Positions 32,977 to 41,149 of a stretch of DNA of 64,000 bases are shown piece after piece; the first letter of the stretch is position 1, and every line of letters starts with the position of its first letter. The DNA comes from Hyphomicrobiales bacterium. GTDB lineage: Bacteria; Pseudomonadota; Alphaproteobacteria; Rhizobiales; Rhizobiaceae. The notes under the pieces are model-generated. The model did not search any database. It worked only from the letters and a program-made list of their open reading frames with translations, and was not told where the DNA came from. The position numbers were made by a program, and so were the translations under genes. The stretch lies in assembly GCA_900466005.1 (NCBI GenBank), contig UEGQ01000008.1, positions 310,001 to 374,000 of the forward strand. The letters are read 5' to 3'.

Positions 32977-33780
32977 ATGCAGGAAGAACAGGCCAAGAAC
33001 GAGAATGCCGACACGCCAAATCCGTCTGACGCTCCGGCGACAGATGAGAAGCGCGAAATGTCCACAATTCAATTCCCTTATGGTGATTTGGATGATGCCA
33101 TGGCGTTGGCAAAGGCCGTTCACGAGGTTGGTGGGCAGAGTTGTCTGGCAGAGCAGCTCGCAGGTTATCTCAAAGTGGCGCCAACCGGCGGTGCGTTTCG
33201 AGCGCGTCTCGCCCATCCAAGGATTTTTGGGCTTATTGAATACGACAAAGGAACGGTGAGCTTGACCCCCTTGGGGCTCCGCAGTGTAGACCAAACTCAG
33301 GAGGCTCAGGCAAAGGTGGATGCGTTTCTAACGGTTCCGCTCTACAAGAGTATTTACGACAAATACAAGGGCTACACGCTTCCGCCACCCGCAGCGCTTG
33401 AGCGTGAGATTCACTCGATGGGGGTATCTTCCAAGCAAAAGGACAAAGCTAGGCAAGTCTTTGAACGTTCGGCGAAGCAGGCAGGATTCTATTGGGCGGG
33501 CAATGATCGGCTCACACTTCCCGTTACGAAAGCCAAACCAGAAACAATGCCTATCTCGCCGCCGCCTGAGCAGCCTATTGAACCGGCTGTGACTAACAAA
33601 GGCGGCAACGGTGGAGGCGGATATCACCCGTTCATTGATGGCCTTCTTAAAACCCTTCCTCCTACCGATTCGGAATGGCCAGTGAAGGACCGAGCCAAAT
33701 GGCTCAAACTAGCCGCAAACGCCTTTGACCTGATCTATAAGGGAGAAGGCGAAATAGAAATTAAGGTAACTGCGGAATGA
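32977..33780 (+). CDS. Hypothetical protein with winged-helix-like repeats, accessory cargo
   Basis: The 267-residue protein is of unknown function. After an acidic, disordered N-terminus (about 1-35) come two wHTH-like modules: one around AKAVHEVGGQSCLAEQLAGY with FRARLAHPRIFGLIEY, and one around AALEREIHSMGVSSKQKDKA with VFERSAKQAGFYW. A Pro/Gly linker and a C-terminal helix pair follow. Similar proteins recur in bacterial genomic islands, in my recollection, without a known role. Codon use is AT-richer than its neighbours. AGGGGC precedes the ATG. A perfect hairpin spans the stop. The 32716-32976 spacer before it is AT-rich and shows no gene. Confidence 0.72.
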   Translation: MQEEQAKNENADTPNPSDAPATDEKREMSTIQFPYGDLDDAMALAKAVHEVGGQSCLAEQLAGYLKVAPTGGAFRARLAHPRIFGLIEYDKGTVSLTPLGLRSVDQTQEAQAKVDAFLTVPLYKSIYDKYKGYTLPPPAALEREIHSMGVSSKQKDKARQVFERSAKQAGFYWAGNDRLTLPVTKAKPETMPISPPPEQPIEPAVTNKGGNGGGGYHPFIDGLLKTLPPTDSEWPVKDRAKWLKLAANAFDLIYKGEGEIEIKVTAE

Positions 33781-33795
33781 CCGCAGTTACCTTAA
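33761..33795 (+). terminator. Perfect 15-bp hairpin spanning the stop codon
   Basis: TTAAGGTAACTGCGG and CCGCAGTTACCTTAA are exact inverted repeats with a 5-nt loop AATGA that contains the TGA stop of the preceding ORF. The last codons are therefore in the stem. No U-tract follows. Confidence 0.7.
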
Positions 33796-34043
33796 GCACT
33801 TTCGAGTGCGTCACGTTGAAGCTGTCCAGGCGGACGTGACGCGGAACCACAAACCAGGAGGCGGTAAGGGCCGCGAAGCCTATGGTGTTAAGAGACTGAC
33901 GAAGTCCAGCCGGTTGACGCAGCGTTGGCAGCGGTGCCCCGGCTGGCACTCTCACTTCTTTGAGGAAGTGGCAGACTCCAAAGCATTTCAAGAATGCCTT
34001 TTCCTCGCGGGATTTTCAACCAAATTCTCTGAGGTGGCTAGTT

Positions 34044-34154
34044 ATGCCTGAAAGGGTGCTTGTGCGCGCCTATACGCGCATCCGCTTCGGTGTACTGGAA
34101 TTCGTTTCCAGTCACACCCGCCGTTGGCCTCGCCAATTGGCCTTTGATTTCTGA
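34044..34154 (+). CDS. Very small ORF (36 aa)
   Basis: The product is short and basic, beginning MPERVLVRAYTRIRFG and ending PRQLAFDF. GAGGTGG is correctly placed before the ATG, and a good intrinsic terminator begins five bases after the stop. That pairing supports real expression. I do not recognise a family. The 33796-34043 stretch before it shows nothing I can name. Confidence 0.45.
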   Translation: MPERVLVRAYTRIRFGVLEFVSSHTRRWPRQLAFDF

Positions 34155-34158
34155 CTGG

Positions 34159-34188
34159 AAGGGCGGTCCAGCACCGCCCTTTCTCTTT
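34159..34188 (+). terminator. Rho-independent terminator
   Basis: AAGGGCGGT and ACCGCCCTT form a 9-bp stem with loop CCAGC, followed by TCTCTTTT. Confidence 0.85.
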
Positions 34189-34226
34189 TAAGCGCTTATA
34201 AGCCGGAATTCGCTATGCTGCGGCGC

Positions 34227-34424
34227 ATGGAAAAACACTCACCCCTATCCGAAGCGCTTCGATTCGGCAGACTGGACGATTTCATCCGCCAGCAAAAAGC
34301 CGCCGGCGTCGGTCCCGTCGATGAAGCTGCCTTCGATGTGGCGGCTTCCAAAGTCATCGGAAGCGGGACACGATCAGGTCGAACATCCCGTTCACCATCT
34401 CACGATGGTTCTACCGAAAAGTGA
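34227..34424 (+). pseudogene. Truncated small hypothetical gene at IS-remnant border
   Basis: The first ~45 codons (MEKHSPLSEALRFGRLDDFI, then QQKAAGVGPVDEAAFD) look like a genuine small rhizobial cytosolic protein. From about 34354 the reading frame runs backwards through transposase DNA and the residues become Ser/Arg-rich noise. The natural 3' end was therefore replaced by the insertion-sequence remnant. Confidence 0.55.
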
Positions 34425-34725
34425 ATTCCGCAAGGTAGCGGTTTATGTACTTGCCCGACACGTGAATGTGGGTTGAGCGAACCGAATCCTTGAACGGCTT
34501 CTAAAAGCTCTCAACATGGTTCGTGGAATGCGTTGCACCAGTCAGGTAATCGTGGTGTGCCCATTCCTTCTCACCGTGCTTCACCGTGCCATGCTTGTAG
34601 CCATCGCCAGTCAGTAAGCCGTAGCTGTGAAGTTCATCCGTTGAGACGACAGCGCCCTTTTCAACACTGGCGAGAACGACGTTGCGAAGCGTATCCTTTT
34701 GATGTTCGGGATGACGTCGGTACAA
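34354..34725 (-). pseudogene. IS1595-family transposase remnant
   Basis: About 120 codons of the C-terminal half of a DDE-type IS1595/IS1016-like transposase are readable: TDELHSYGLLTGDGYKHGTV, HHDYLTGATHSTNHVESF, then HIHVSGKYINRYLAEFTFR and REMVNGMFDLIVSRF. Two internal stops (TAG at 34501-34503, replacing the Trp after VESF, and TAG at 34411-34413) prove decay. The N-terminal half is missing. It abuts the restriction-gene fragment at about 34725 and a truncated small ORF at the other end. No terminal inverted repeats were found. Confidence 0.82.
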
Positions 34726-35897
34726 GTCGCCTCGATGTTCAGGTTGGCGACGTAATAGGGCAGGATCGCCACCTCGTTGGCGTGCAGCTCGTTCTTGTAT
34801 TTATGCGCCAGCTTCTTCGGGTCGCCGCGGAAATATTCCAAGAGTTCGCAGATGAAGGTGCCGGTGCCGGTCGCCGGATCGAGGATCTCAACATGCTCGT
34901 CGATCAGGTTCTTGCCAAAGTGCTTCTCGCACAGCCAGTCGGCGCCCTCGACCATGAATTTCACGATCTCGTTCGGCGTATAGACGACGCCGAGGCGGTC
35001 GGCCTTCTTGGCGTCGTAGACCTTGTAGAAATTCTCGTAGATGACCTTCAGGAAGGTCTGCTTTTCCGCATGGCTGGTGATCTGCGCCGCGTTCGCCCGG
35101 ATCGCCGCATAATAGAGTTCGAGCCCCTTCAGCGTCTCCTTCTTCACCGCGCCGGTGAAGAACTTGCCCTCCAGCGCGTAAAGCTCCTTGGCGATGTTGT
35201 TCTCGTGGTGGAAATCGCCCTCGTTGAAGACGTTGGCGAAGATTTCCTCCGTCAGGATGTGCTGGATCAGCATTTCCCGCACATCGGCCTCGCCCAATGT
35301 CGGGTTGATCGTTTCCTTGCAGGTTTCGAGGAATTTCTGCGCCGCCGCCTTGAAGACCGGGTTCTCTGCATAGGCCGCGTCGATCCGGCTACTCAGCGCG
35401 TCGAGCACGAAGGGCAGATAGGTCTTGAACTCCTCGACCGCCTTGCGGAACTCGCGGATTTCGGCGCGCTCGTAGCCGAAGAACAGGTTGAGCAGCTTCA
35501 AGAGCGCGTCGTTGTCGGTCATCGAGCAGCGAAACACCTCCTGCCGGTCCTGGATCAGCACGGCGGTGTGGGAGTTCTCGAAGATGATGTTGTCCTGCGG
35601 ATAGCCCTTGGCGAGCTTCTTGCGGATCTCGACGTCGAGATCGTCGGCGGTGTCCTTGGCCTCCCAGTAGCCGAAGGGCAGGCCGAGGCTGTGGAAGATC
35701 GTGCCGTCCGGGCGGATGCGCGACTTCTGGGTCGAGGCGAATTCGTATTGCGCGGCGAACTGCCAGTTGAGCTGGCGCGACCAGGTCTTCAGAAGGTCCT
35801 TGAAGGCTTCCGAGATGACGCCTTCCGTCACCGAGCCCGAAAACTTCCGCAAGCGGTCGATTTCGTTCAGGTATTGATTGATCAGCAACTGACTCAT
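34726..35897 (-). pseudogene. N-terminal fragment of a Type ISP-like restriction-modification enzyme
   Basis: About 390 codons remain. Residues 1-160 form a PD-(D/E)xK-type nuclease region with SRIRPDG and GYWEAKDT. A helical linker follows, and then the start of an N6-adenine methylase with LGVVYTPNEIVKFM and SAM motif I DPATGTGTFI. The frame is intact to NLNIEAT, just past the start of motif IV territory, and then jumps into IS1595 DNA. The remaining methylase core, including NPPY, is absent, and the C-terminal domain lies 2 kb away. AGGGGG before the ATG at 35897 supports the start. The fragment could still be translated. Confidence 0.78.
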
Positions 35898-35987
35898 GCG
35901 CGTCCCCCTGGCGGCAGACATTAGCCCGAAGGGCGCGCGCGAGGAAAGTGTGAAATCGGCCCCGGCCACAACCGGGTGGTCAGCGCA

Positions 35988-36109
35988 ACCACCCTCCCCT
36001 CGAGGGGGAGGGTCGGACCGCAGGTCCGGGGTGGGGTGAACCTCCACGGATGCCGACGCGTCACCCCCACCCGCGCGTTCCGCGCGACCTCCCCCCTCGA
36101 CGGGGAGGT
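35988..36109. repeat. ~120-bp palindromic intergenic element, copy B
   Basis: It is almost identical to 31821-31940 and in the same orientation; differences include CTCGAGGGGG for CTTGAGGGGG and CGACGGGGAG for CGAGGGGGAG at the ends, and a divergent short centre. The two copies bracket the whole broken restriction locus. Confidence 0.85.
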
Positions 36110-36184
36110 GGGATGGCGGCAGCGTTTCCTTCCACCCCGCACGAAACTGTTTGCTTCTGCCCGGCGCTGGACTAGAACAGGCCG

Positions 36185-37042
36185 ATGATCACCGCCCGCG
36201 ACATGACCGCCGCCGAGCTCGCCGCGCTTTTGCATTTCCATGCCGAGGCGGGCGTCGAATGGCTGGTCGAGGATGCGCCCGTCGACAGGCAGGCGGAATT
36301 TTCGGCGGAAAGGCAGGCGCGCCAGCGTCCTGCCGCGGCAGCGGCAACGGCGGCGCCGGGCACGGCTCCCGCACCCGAGCGGCGGCGTCCGGAGGCGCCC
36401 CAGCCGGCGCCGAGGCCGGCCGCCGCAGTCGCCATTCCCGACGAGCATGCCGTCACCGAGGCGCGTTTCGCCGCGGAGAGCGCCCGCACGCTCGATGAGC
36501 TCAGGACCGCGGTCGAGGCTTTCGGCGGCTGCAACCTGAAGACCAGCGCCCGTTCGACGGTCTTTGCCGCCGGCGATCCCGCCGCCGGCGTCATGGTGAT
36601 CGGCCCGATGCCGAGCGCCGACGACGACCGCGAGGGGGCCGCCTTCTCCGGCAAGGCCGGCTTCCTGCTCGACCGCATGCTCGCCGCGATCGGGCTTTCG
36701 CGCGAGACGGTGCTGCTTTCGACGGTCATTCCCTGGCGGCCGCCGGGCGACCGGCCGCCCTCGGCGCCGGAAGCGGCGATCTGCCGGCCCTTCGTCGAAC
36801 GGCAGATCGAGCTCGCCGAACCGAAGGCCGTGCTGCTCCTCGGCAATTTCACCGCCCGCTTCTTCTTCGGCGGCACCGGCACCATCCACGCCCTGCGCGG
36901 CGAGTGGCGCGAGATCGCCTGCGGCAGCCACGCGGTCCCGGCGATCGCGACGCTGCATCCGCAGGAGCTCCTGACCGCCCCCGCCAGCAAGGCGCTCGCC
37001 TGGGCGGACCTGCAGGCGTTTCGGGCCCGCCTCGGCGGCTGA
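36185..37042 (+). CDS. Family 4-like uracil-DNA glycosylase with altered motifs
   Basis: The 285-residue protein has an N-terminal Ala/Pro/Arg-rich extension (about 1-90) and a UDG fold. The family-4 water-activating motif GEAPG appears as GPMPSADDD. PWRPPGDRPPS, LLLGNFTARFF and the second motif THPQE-like TLHPQELL follow. Of the four cluster cysteines of family 4, only some can be matched (GGCNL, AICRPF) and the third is Trp. Catalysis is therefore uncertain. I recall this gene near etfQO in rhizobia; here about 10 kb separates them. Confidence 0.75.
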   Translation: MITARDMTAAELAALLHFHAEAGVEWLVEDAPVDRQAEFSAERQARQRPAAAAATAAPGTAPAPERRRPEAPQPAPRPAAAVAIPDEHAVTEARFAAESARTLDELRTAVEAFGGCNLKTSARSTVFAAGDPAAGVMVIGPMPSADDDREGAAFSGKAGFLLDRMLAAIGLSRETVLLSTVIPWRPPGDRPPSAPEAAICRPFVERQIELAEPKAVLLLGNFTARFFFGGTGTIHALRGEWREIACGSHAVPAIATLHPQELLTAPASKALAWADLQAFRARLGG

Positions 37043-37144
37043 TCAGCCCGAATTTTCAGCACTGGTAAACGGAAGATGACGAAAGTCATGCAAATCGCGC
37101 ATGGCAGTGCGGCAATCTGCGACATTGTCGAATCGATGCTGCAG

Positions 37145-37156
37145 TGCAATATTGCA
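37145..37156. promoter_or_regulatory. Perfect 12-bp palindrome upstream of small ORFs
   Basis: TGCAATATTGCA is a perfect palindrome 42 bp before the ATG at 37198, preceded by GCTGCAG. The run of CTGC/GCA half-sites resembles operators of phasin-type (PhaR/AniA) regulators, an uncertain comparison. Confidence 0.4.
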
Positions 37157-37197
37157 ATCGGTATCGTGGGAGGAACCGTTCAAGAAAGAGCCTCGTC

Positions 37198-37389
37198 ATG
37201 ACCATGCCTTGCCGCCCCATTCACAGCAGTTTCGAAACGCTCCGCCTTGCCGGCGAGAAGCTGGGCAGCGGCCACGGGTATCACCGTTTCGGCTCCGCCA
37301 CCCACGAACAGTTGAGCGCACGGGCGCTCGGCCGTTTCGGACGACTGTCCCGCCCCTCCGCGATCTTCACCGATTTCCGCGAGCGCTGA
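37198..37389 (+). CDS. Small hypothetical protein (63 aa)
   Basis: I do not recognise this product. It is basic, opens MTMPCRPIHSSFETLRLAGE and includes FGRLSRPSAIF near its end. No membrane segment or signal is seen. AGAAAGAG lies upstream of the ATG. It follows a perfect palindrome and is followed by a second small ORF, and the two may be co-expressed. Confidence 0.4.
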   Translation: MTMPCRPIHSSFETLRLAGEKLGSGHGYHRFGSATHEQLSARALGRFGRLSRPSAIFTDFRER

Positions 37390-37496
37390 GCCGGTCGCAG
37401 GACTCCGCTCCCCTCTTGTGCGCTGCACAACGAAGGCTCGTGCCGGCAGGACGGGGATTGATCGCAAGACACGCGAAAAACGCAAAGGTTCGTGCC

Positions 37497-37661
37497 ATGA
37501 ACGTCAGATTTCACCCGCTTCGCAGCTTCCGCCGGGCCGTCGCCCAGATCGGCACCGCCGTCCATGCTTCGGAAGAATACAGCCTCGCCCAGGCGGGCGG
37601 TGATGCGGAGCGCCGGGCGCACCGCAACGTGAGCCCGGCCATCCTCAACATCCCGCTCTGA
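37497..37661 (+). CDS. Small hypothetical protein (54 aa)
   Basis: The product is amphipathic: a basic N-terminus (MNVRFHPLRSFRRAVAQIG) with helical character, then an Ala/Glu-rich middle and the C-terminal NVSPAILNIPL. AAAGG precedes the ATG. No family is recognised. The 107-bp spacing from the upstream small ORF allows one transcript. Confidence 0.45.
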   Translation: MNVRFHPLRSFRRAVAQIGTAVHASEEYSLAQAGGDAERRAHRNVSPAILNIPL

Positions 37662-37685
37662 GAGTGAGCGCCGCCGCGCGCGCGC

Positions 37686-38585
37686 TCAGCGCTCCGTCGC
37701 GGCCGGTCGGAGTTCCTCGGGCCGGCAGAGGTTCAGCTTCAGGCAGGCCGCGTCAAAGGCCTCGTCGACCGCGGCGAACTTGATCGCCTGCCAGCCGAGA
37801 TATTCCCGCAGGAAGTCTCGGCTGAGGCAAAGGCCATCCTTGCGTCCTTCGCCCTTCCACTCGAGGCAGCCCTCGGCGACCGCCCGGCTGATGAGCCGCT
37901 GCAGGTGTGTGCGCGACATGCGGAAGGTCTCCGCCATCGCACGCGCATCGATCCGGCCGATGTCGATACGGTCGGCATCGGCGGCAGGCGTGCCCACCCT
38001 GCGCATCAGTTCGTCCATCACCAGCCCGCCGGACTCGGTCCAGAGAAACATCGCAACCCTCGGCGGCGGCTCGCGCCAGCGCCGGTCTTCGATCGTCTGC
38101 CGGGCCGCCCGCGGCTGGATCAGGCGGAACAGCTCGGGATGATCCATCAGCGTGGCGGCACGGGCGCCGCCGTCCATCTGGTCGAGCGCCGCCAGATTGG
38201 CGAGCAGCCAGTTGAACATCGCCTCGACGCTCACCTCCGTCGGCTCGAAGCGCCGCGGCCGCTTGGACGGATCGCCGGCGATGCGCATGAACCGATAGGC
38301 CTCGAGCTGGTTGAGGAAGTTCAGAACCGTGTTGCGGCTCGCCGCGTTGACGCCCGTCACCATGTCGCGCAACCGGCTGATCGTCAGCCCCGAGCGCGGC
38401 ACGGCAGGATCGTATTCATTGTGCAGGGAGAACGCCGCCTGGCTCAGCAGCCATCGCTGTTGCGAGGCGAGGAAGCGTGCGAGGCGCGGATTGCTGTCGT
38501 GGACGCCACGCAGTTTCTCCGCGAGAAAGCGAACCGCCAGTATGAAACGTGGATGTTCCTGCAGGTCCGCCGCGGAATACGCCAT
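37686..38585 (-). CDS. Winged-helix/HTH DNA-binding hypothetical regulator
   Basis: The 299-residue cytosolic protein has a first HTH-like region (LTISRLRDMVTGVNAASRNTV with LNFLNQLEAYRFM, about 65-100). A second lies near residue 215 (MAETFRMSRTHLQRLISRAV), where each is predicted to contact DNA. The acidic middle is unassigned. GAGGGTG before MAYSAADL at 38585 favours this start over 38606. It is divergent from an MFS transporter across a long AT-rich spacer with palindromes, so it may regulate that transporter. Confidence 0.65.
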   Translation of the reverse strand: MAYSAADLQEHPRFILAVRFLAEKLRGVHDSNPRLARFLASQQRWLLSQAAFSLHNEYDPAVPRSGLTISRLRDMVTGVNAASRNTVLNFLNQLEAYRFMRIAGDPSKRPRRFEPTEVSVEAMFNWLLANLAALDQMDGGARAATLMDHPELFRLIQPRAARQTIEDRRWREPPPRVAMFLWTESGGLVMDELMRRVGTPAADADRIDIGRIDARAMAETFRMSRTHLQRLISRAVAEGCLEWKGEGRKDGLCLSRDFLREYLGWQAIKFAAVDEAFDAACLKLNLCRPEELRPAATER

Positions 38586-38783
38586 GATCACCCTCGTCTT
38601 TTCCATCGGGGGAGTCGTGCCCCGTCGCCGCGCGAAGGCGCGTCCGGTCTACCGGTCGGCCTTGACACCCCCTGCCCAAGGACCGAAATTCTACTCTCGA
38701 TATATGAATTAGATCTTATAAAGCCAAACTTGGCACGGCCCGCCCGCCGTACCGCCCCGTAAATATCGATATGTGTCAATAAA

Positions 38784-38851
38784 ATACATGTATACCTAGC
38801 GCAATGCAACCGAATGCAGAGTATACAAGCAATTCCATGCAATTAGTTGCA
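38784..38851. promoter_or_regulatory. Palindromes in AT-rich divergent spacer
   Basis: ATACATGTAT (38784-38793) is a perfect 10-bp palindrome, and TGCAA-N4-TTGCA (38838-38851) an inverted repeat. Both lie in the 341-bp AT-rich region between the HTH protein and the MFS gene. They are candidate operators or promoter elements. The rest of the spacer shows nothing recognisable. Confidence 0.4.
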
Positions 38852-38926
38852 ACCGCGTTTGCCCGTCGACACCATTCGGATTTCCGAATAAAGGCTTGAG
38901 CGTCCTCGAACGGAATCGAGCCTCCG

Positions 38927-40192
38927 ATGCTGGCCAGCCTCACATCCATCGCCGCCCTCATGCTGTCCACCCTCCTGATGATGACCGGGCTCGGGCTGAT
39001 GAACTATCTGGTGCCACTGCGTTCGCTCGCCGAGGGCTGGTCGACCGTCACCGTCTCGGTGATCGCCACGGCCTATACGCTCGGCTTCACGCTCTCCTGC
39101 ATCGTCACGCCGGTTCTGGTGCGCCGGGTCGGCCACGTCCGGGTCTTCGGGGCGCTCATCACCCTGCTCACCGTCTCGATCCTCTTTTCGGCCCTGCTGG
39201 TCGAGGTCTATGCTTGGTTCGCCTTCCGGGCGCTCGCGGGCTTTGCCATCGCCGGCAGCTACCTCATCATCGAAAGCTGGCTCAACGAGCGCGTCACCAA
39301 CGACAATCGCGGCGCGGTCTTCTCCGTCTACATGATCACCTGCCTCCTCGGCTCGATCGGCGGCCAGTACCTCGTGCCGCTCGGCGATCCCAAGGAAATG
39401 GGGCTCTTCGTCGCCTGCGGCATCGTCTTCTCGCTCGCCCTGCTGCCGACCATGCTGTCGACCGCGCCGTCCCCGGCGCCGATCGCCGAGGCGCGCTTCG
39501 ACCTCGCCCGGCTCTACCGGCGTTCGCCGATCGCCTTCGTCGGCTCCCTGCTCGCCGGTGCGCTTTCCGGCACCTGGGGCAGCCTCGGCGGCGTCTACAG
39601 CCAGGCGATCGGCATGGATGCCACCGGCGGCGCGACCCTGCTTGCCGCCGTGCTTGCCGGCGGCGCACTCGCCCAGATGCCGATCGGGCGCATTTCTGAC
39701 CGCATCGACCGGCGCCTGGTGATGATCGCCTGCGGACTCTTCGGCGTCGCCGCGAGCCTCGCCATGGCCGCCTTCGGTGCGCTCGGGGTCATCGCCGCCT
39801 GCATCGCCGGCTTCTTCGTCGGCGCGGTGCTCTACCCGGTCTACGCGCTGAATGCCGCCCACGCGGCGGACATGGCCGAGCCCGGCGAATACGTGACCGT
39901 TTCGGGCGGTGTGATGATCCTCTACGGCATGGGGACCGTCACCGGCCCGCTGATCGGCGGCAGTCTCATGCAGGCGCTCGGACCGGTCGGGCTCGTCTGG
40001 TTCCTGGCCTTCATCTTCGCCGTCTATGCCGGCTATGCCGCCTGGCGCATGGGCCGCCGGCGCGGCAAGGCCCGCGACGAGAAGACCGACTTCCAGGGTG
40101 CCACGATCCCCGTGCTCGGCGCCGACCGGGTGAACGCGACCGCGCCGCTGGCCGAAGACGGCAACGGCGTTCCCGGCAGCGAACCCGCCTGA
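38927..40192 (+). CDS. MFS transporter (YcaD-like)
   Basis: The 421-residue inner-membrane transporter has twelve hydrophobic segments. The loop 2-3 motif is VLVRRVGHVRVFGAL and the loop 8-9 motif GRISDRIDRRLVM. LAGFAIAGSYLIIESWLNERV is characteristic of the YcaD/YfkF-like branch. The C-terminal 40 residues are hydrophilic and cytoplasmic. Substrate unknown; probably proton-linked export of a small molecule. Confidence 0.85.
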   Translation: MLASLTSIAALMLSTLLMMTGLGLMNYLVPLRSLAEGWSTVTVSVIATAYTLGFTLSCIVTPVLVRRVGHVRVFGALITLLTVSILFSALLVEVYAWFAFRALAGFAIAGSYLIIESWLNERVTNDNRGAVFSVYMITCLLGSIGGQYLVPLGDPKEMGLFVACGIVFSLALLPTMLSTAPSPAPIAEARFDLARLYRRSPIAFVGSLLAGALSGTWGSLGGVYSQAIGMDATGGATLLAAVLAGGALAQMPIGRISDRIDRRLVMIACGLFGVAASLAMAAFGALGVIAACIAGFFVGAVLYPVYALNAAHAADMAEPGEYVTVSGGVMILYGMGTVTGPLIGGSLMQALGPVGLVWFLAFIFAVYAGYAAWRMGRRRGKARDEKTDFQGATIPVLGADRVNATAPLAEDGNGVPGSEPA

Positions 40193-40216
40193 CATCTGTG
40201 CTCGCGAGAACTCGCG

Positions 40217-41149
40217 CTACGGCGTCGATGCCTTGCGCGCCGCCTTCCGTTCGAGCCCCAGCTGGTGCTCGCGATAGATGATGAAGATGCCGGCGGCCAC
40301 AACGATCGCCGCGCCGAGAAGCGTCGTCAGCGTCGGCACGTCGCCGAAGAGGAAATAGGCGACCACCGAGCCCAGAATGATCGAGGTGTATTCGAAGGGC
40401 GCGATCGTCGAGACGTCGGCGTATCGATAGCTCTCGGTGAGCAGGATCTGCCCCACCCCGCCGAAGATGCCGGCGAGCGCCATCAGCCCGAGCTGGGTCC
40501 AGGAGAGCGACTGCCAGCCGAGGAACCAGGTGAAGGCGGCGAGTACCGAGGCGGTCAGCGAGAAGTACATGACGATGGTCGGCGTCTTCTCGGTCTGCAC
40601 CAGCTGGCGCACCTGCAGCATGGCGGCGGCGCCGAGCATGGCGGAGGCGAGCACGGCGATCGCCCCGATCGCCGCATGCGACTGCGCGCCCTCGGCGCCG
40701 AAGAGCGTCAGCTTCGGCCAGGAGATGATCGCGACCCCGATCATGCCGACGAAAACCGCCGTCCAGCGATAGACGCGCACCGCCTCGTGCAGGAAGACGG
40801 CGGCAAAGACGACGGCGATCAGCGGCATCGCATAGCCAATGGCGATCGCGTCCGGCAGCGGCAGGAGGACGAGCCCGTAGAAGCCGACGCTCATCGAAGC
40901 GACCCCGATCAGCCCGCGCTTCAGGTGGCCGACCGGATTGTCGGTGCCGAAGGCCGTGCCGATCTCCCGTCGCCAAGCGAGATAGAGGAGGATCGGCAGC
41001 ATGGCGAAGGCGGAGCGGTAGAAGACGATCTGCCCCGGCGGCATGCCGGCGCCGGCCAGCTTGATCGACGTCTGCATGCCGACGAACACCATGACCGAGC
41101 AGACCTTCATGAGGATGCCGCGGAGCGGATCGGAAACGGCAGAGGCCAT
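40217..41149 (-). CDS. EamA/DMT family permease
   Basis: The 310-residue inner-membrane carrier has ten membrane segments in two EamA repeats. MPPGQIVFYRSAFAMLPILLY and APFEYTSIILGSVVAYFLFGD are typical of the RhaT/YdcZ-like subfamily. It converges tightly on the MFS gene (24-bp gap). Substrate unknown. The 41150-41517 spacer to pepN holds no gene I can support. Confidence 0.85.
   Translation of the reverse strand: MASAVSDPLRGILMKVCSVMVFVGMQTSIKLAGAGMPPGQIVFYRSAFAMLPILLYLAWRREIGTAFGTDNPVGHLKRGLIGVASMSVGFYGLVLLPLPDAIAIGYAMPLIAVVFAAVFLHEAVRVYRWTAVFVGMIGVAIISWPKLTLFGAEGAQSHAAIGAIAVLASAMLGAAAMLQVRQLVQTEKTPTIVMYFSLTASVLAAFTWFLGWQSLSWTQLGLMALAGIFGGVGQILLTESYRYADVSTIAPFEYTSIILGSVVAYFLFGDVPTLTTLLGAAIVVAAGIFIIYREHQLGLERKAARKASTP

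Noticed and set aside
33761..34043. Small frames on both strands between the cargo ORF and the 36-aa ORF
   Set aside because: There is no ribosome site, no motif and no codon bias, and part of the frame is the hairpin itself.
31821..36109. Complete integrative element with integrase or tRNA attachment site
   Set aside because: No integrase, relaxase or tRNA gene was seen. Only a decayed transposase and repeats are present.
38843..40195. A 450-codon minus-strand frame opposite the MFS gene
   Set aside because: The His/Asp/Glu/Arg-rich repetitive product is the complement of membrane-segment codons. The MFS frame has all transporter motifs.
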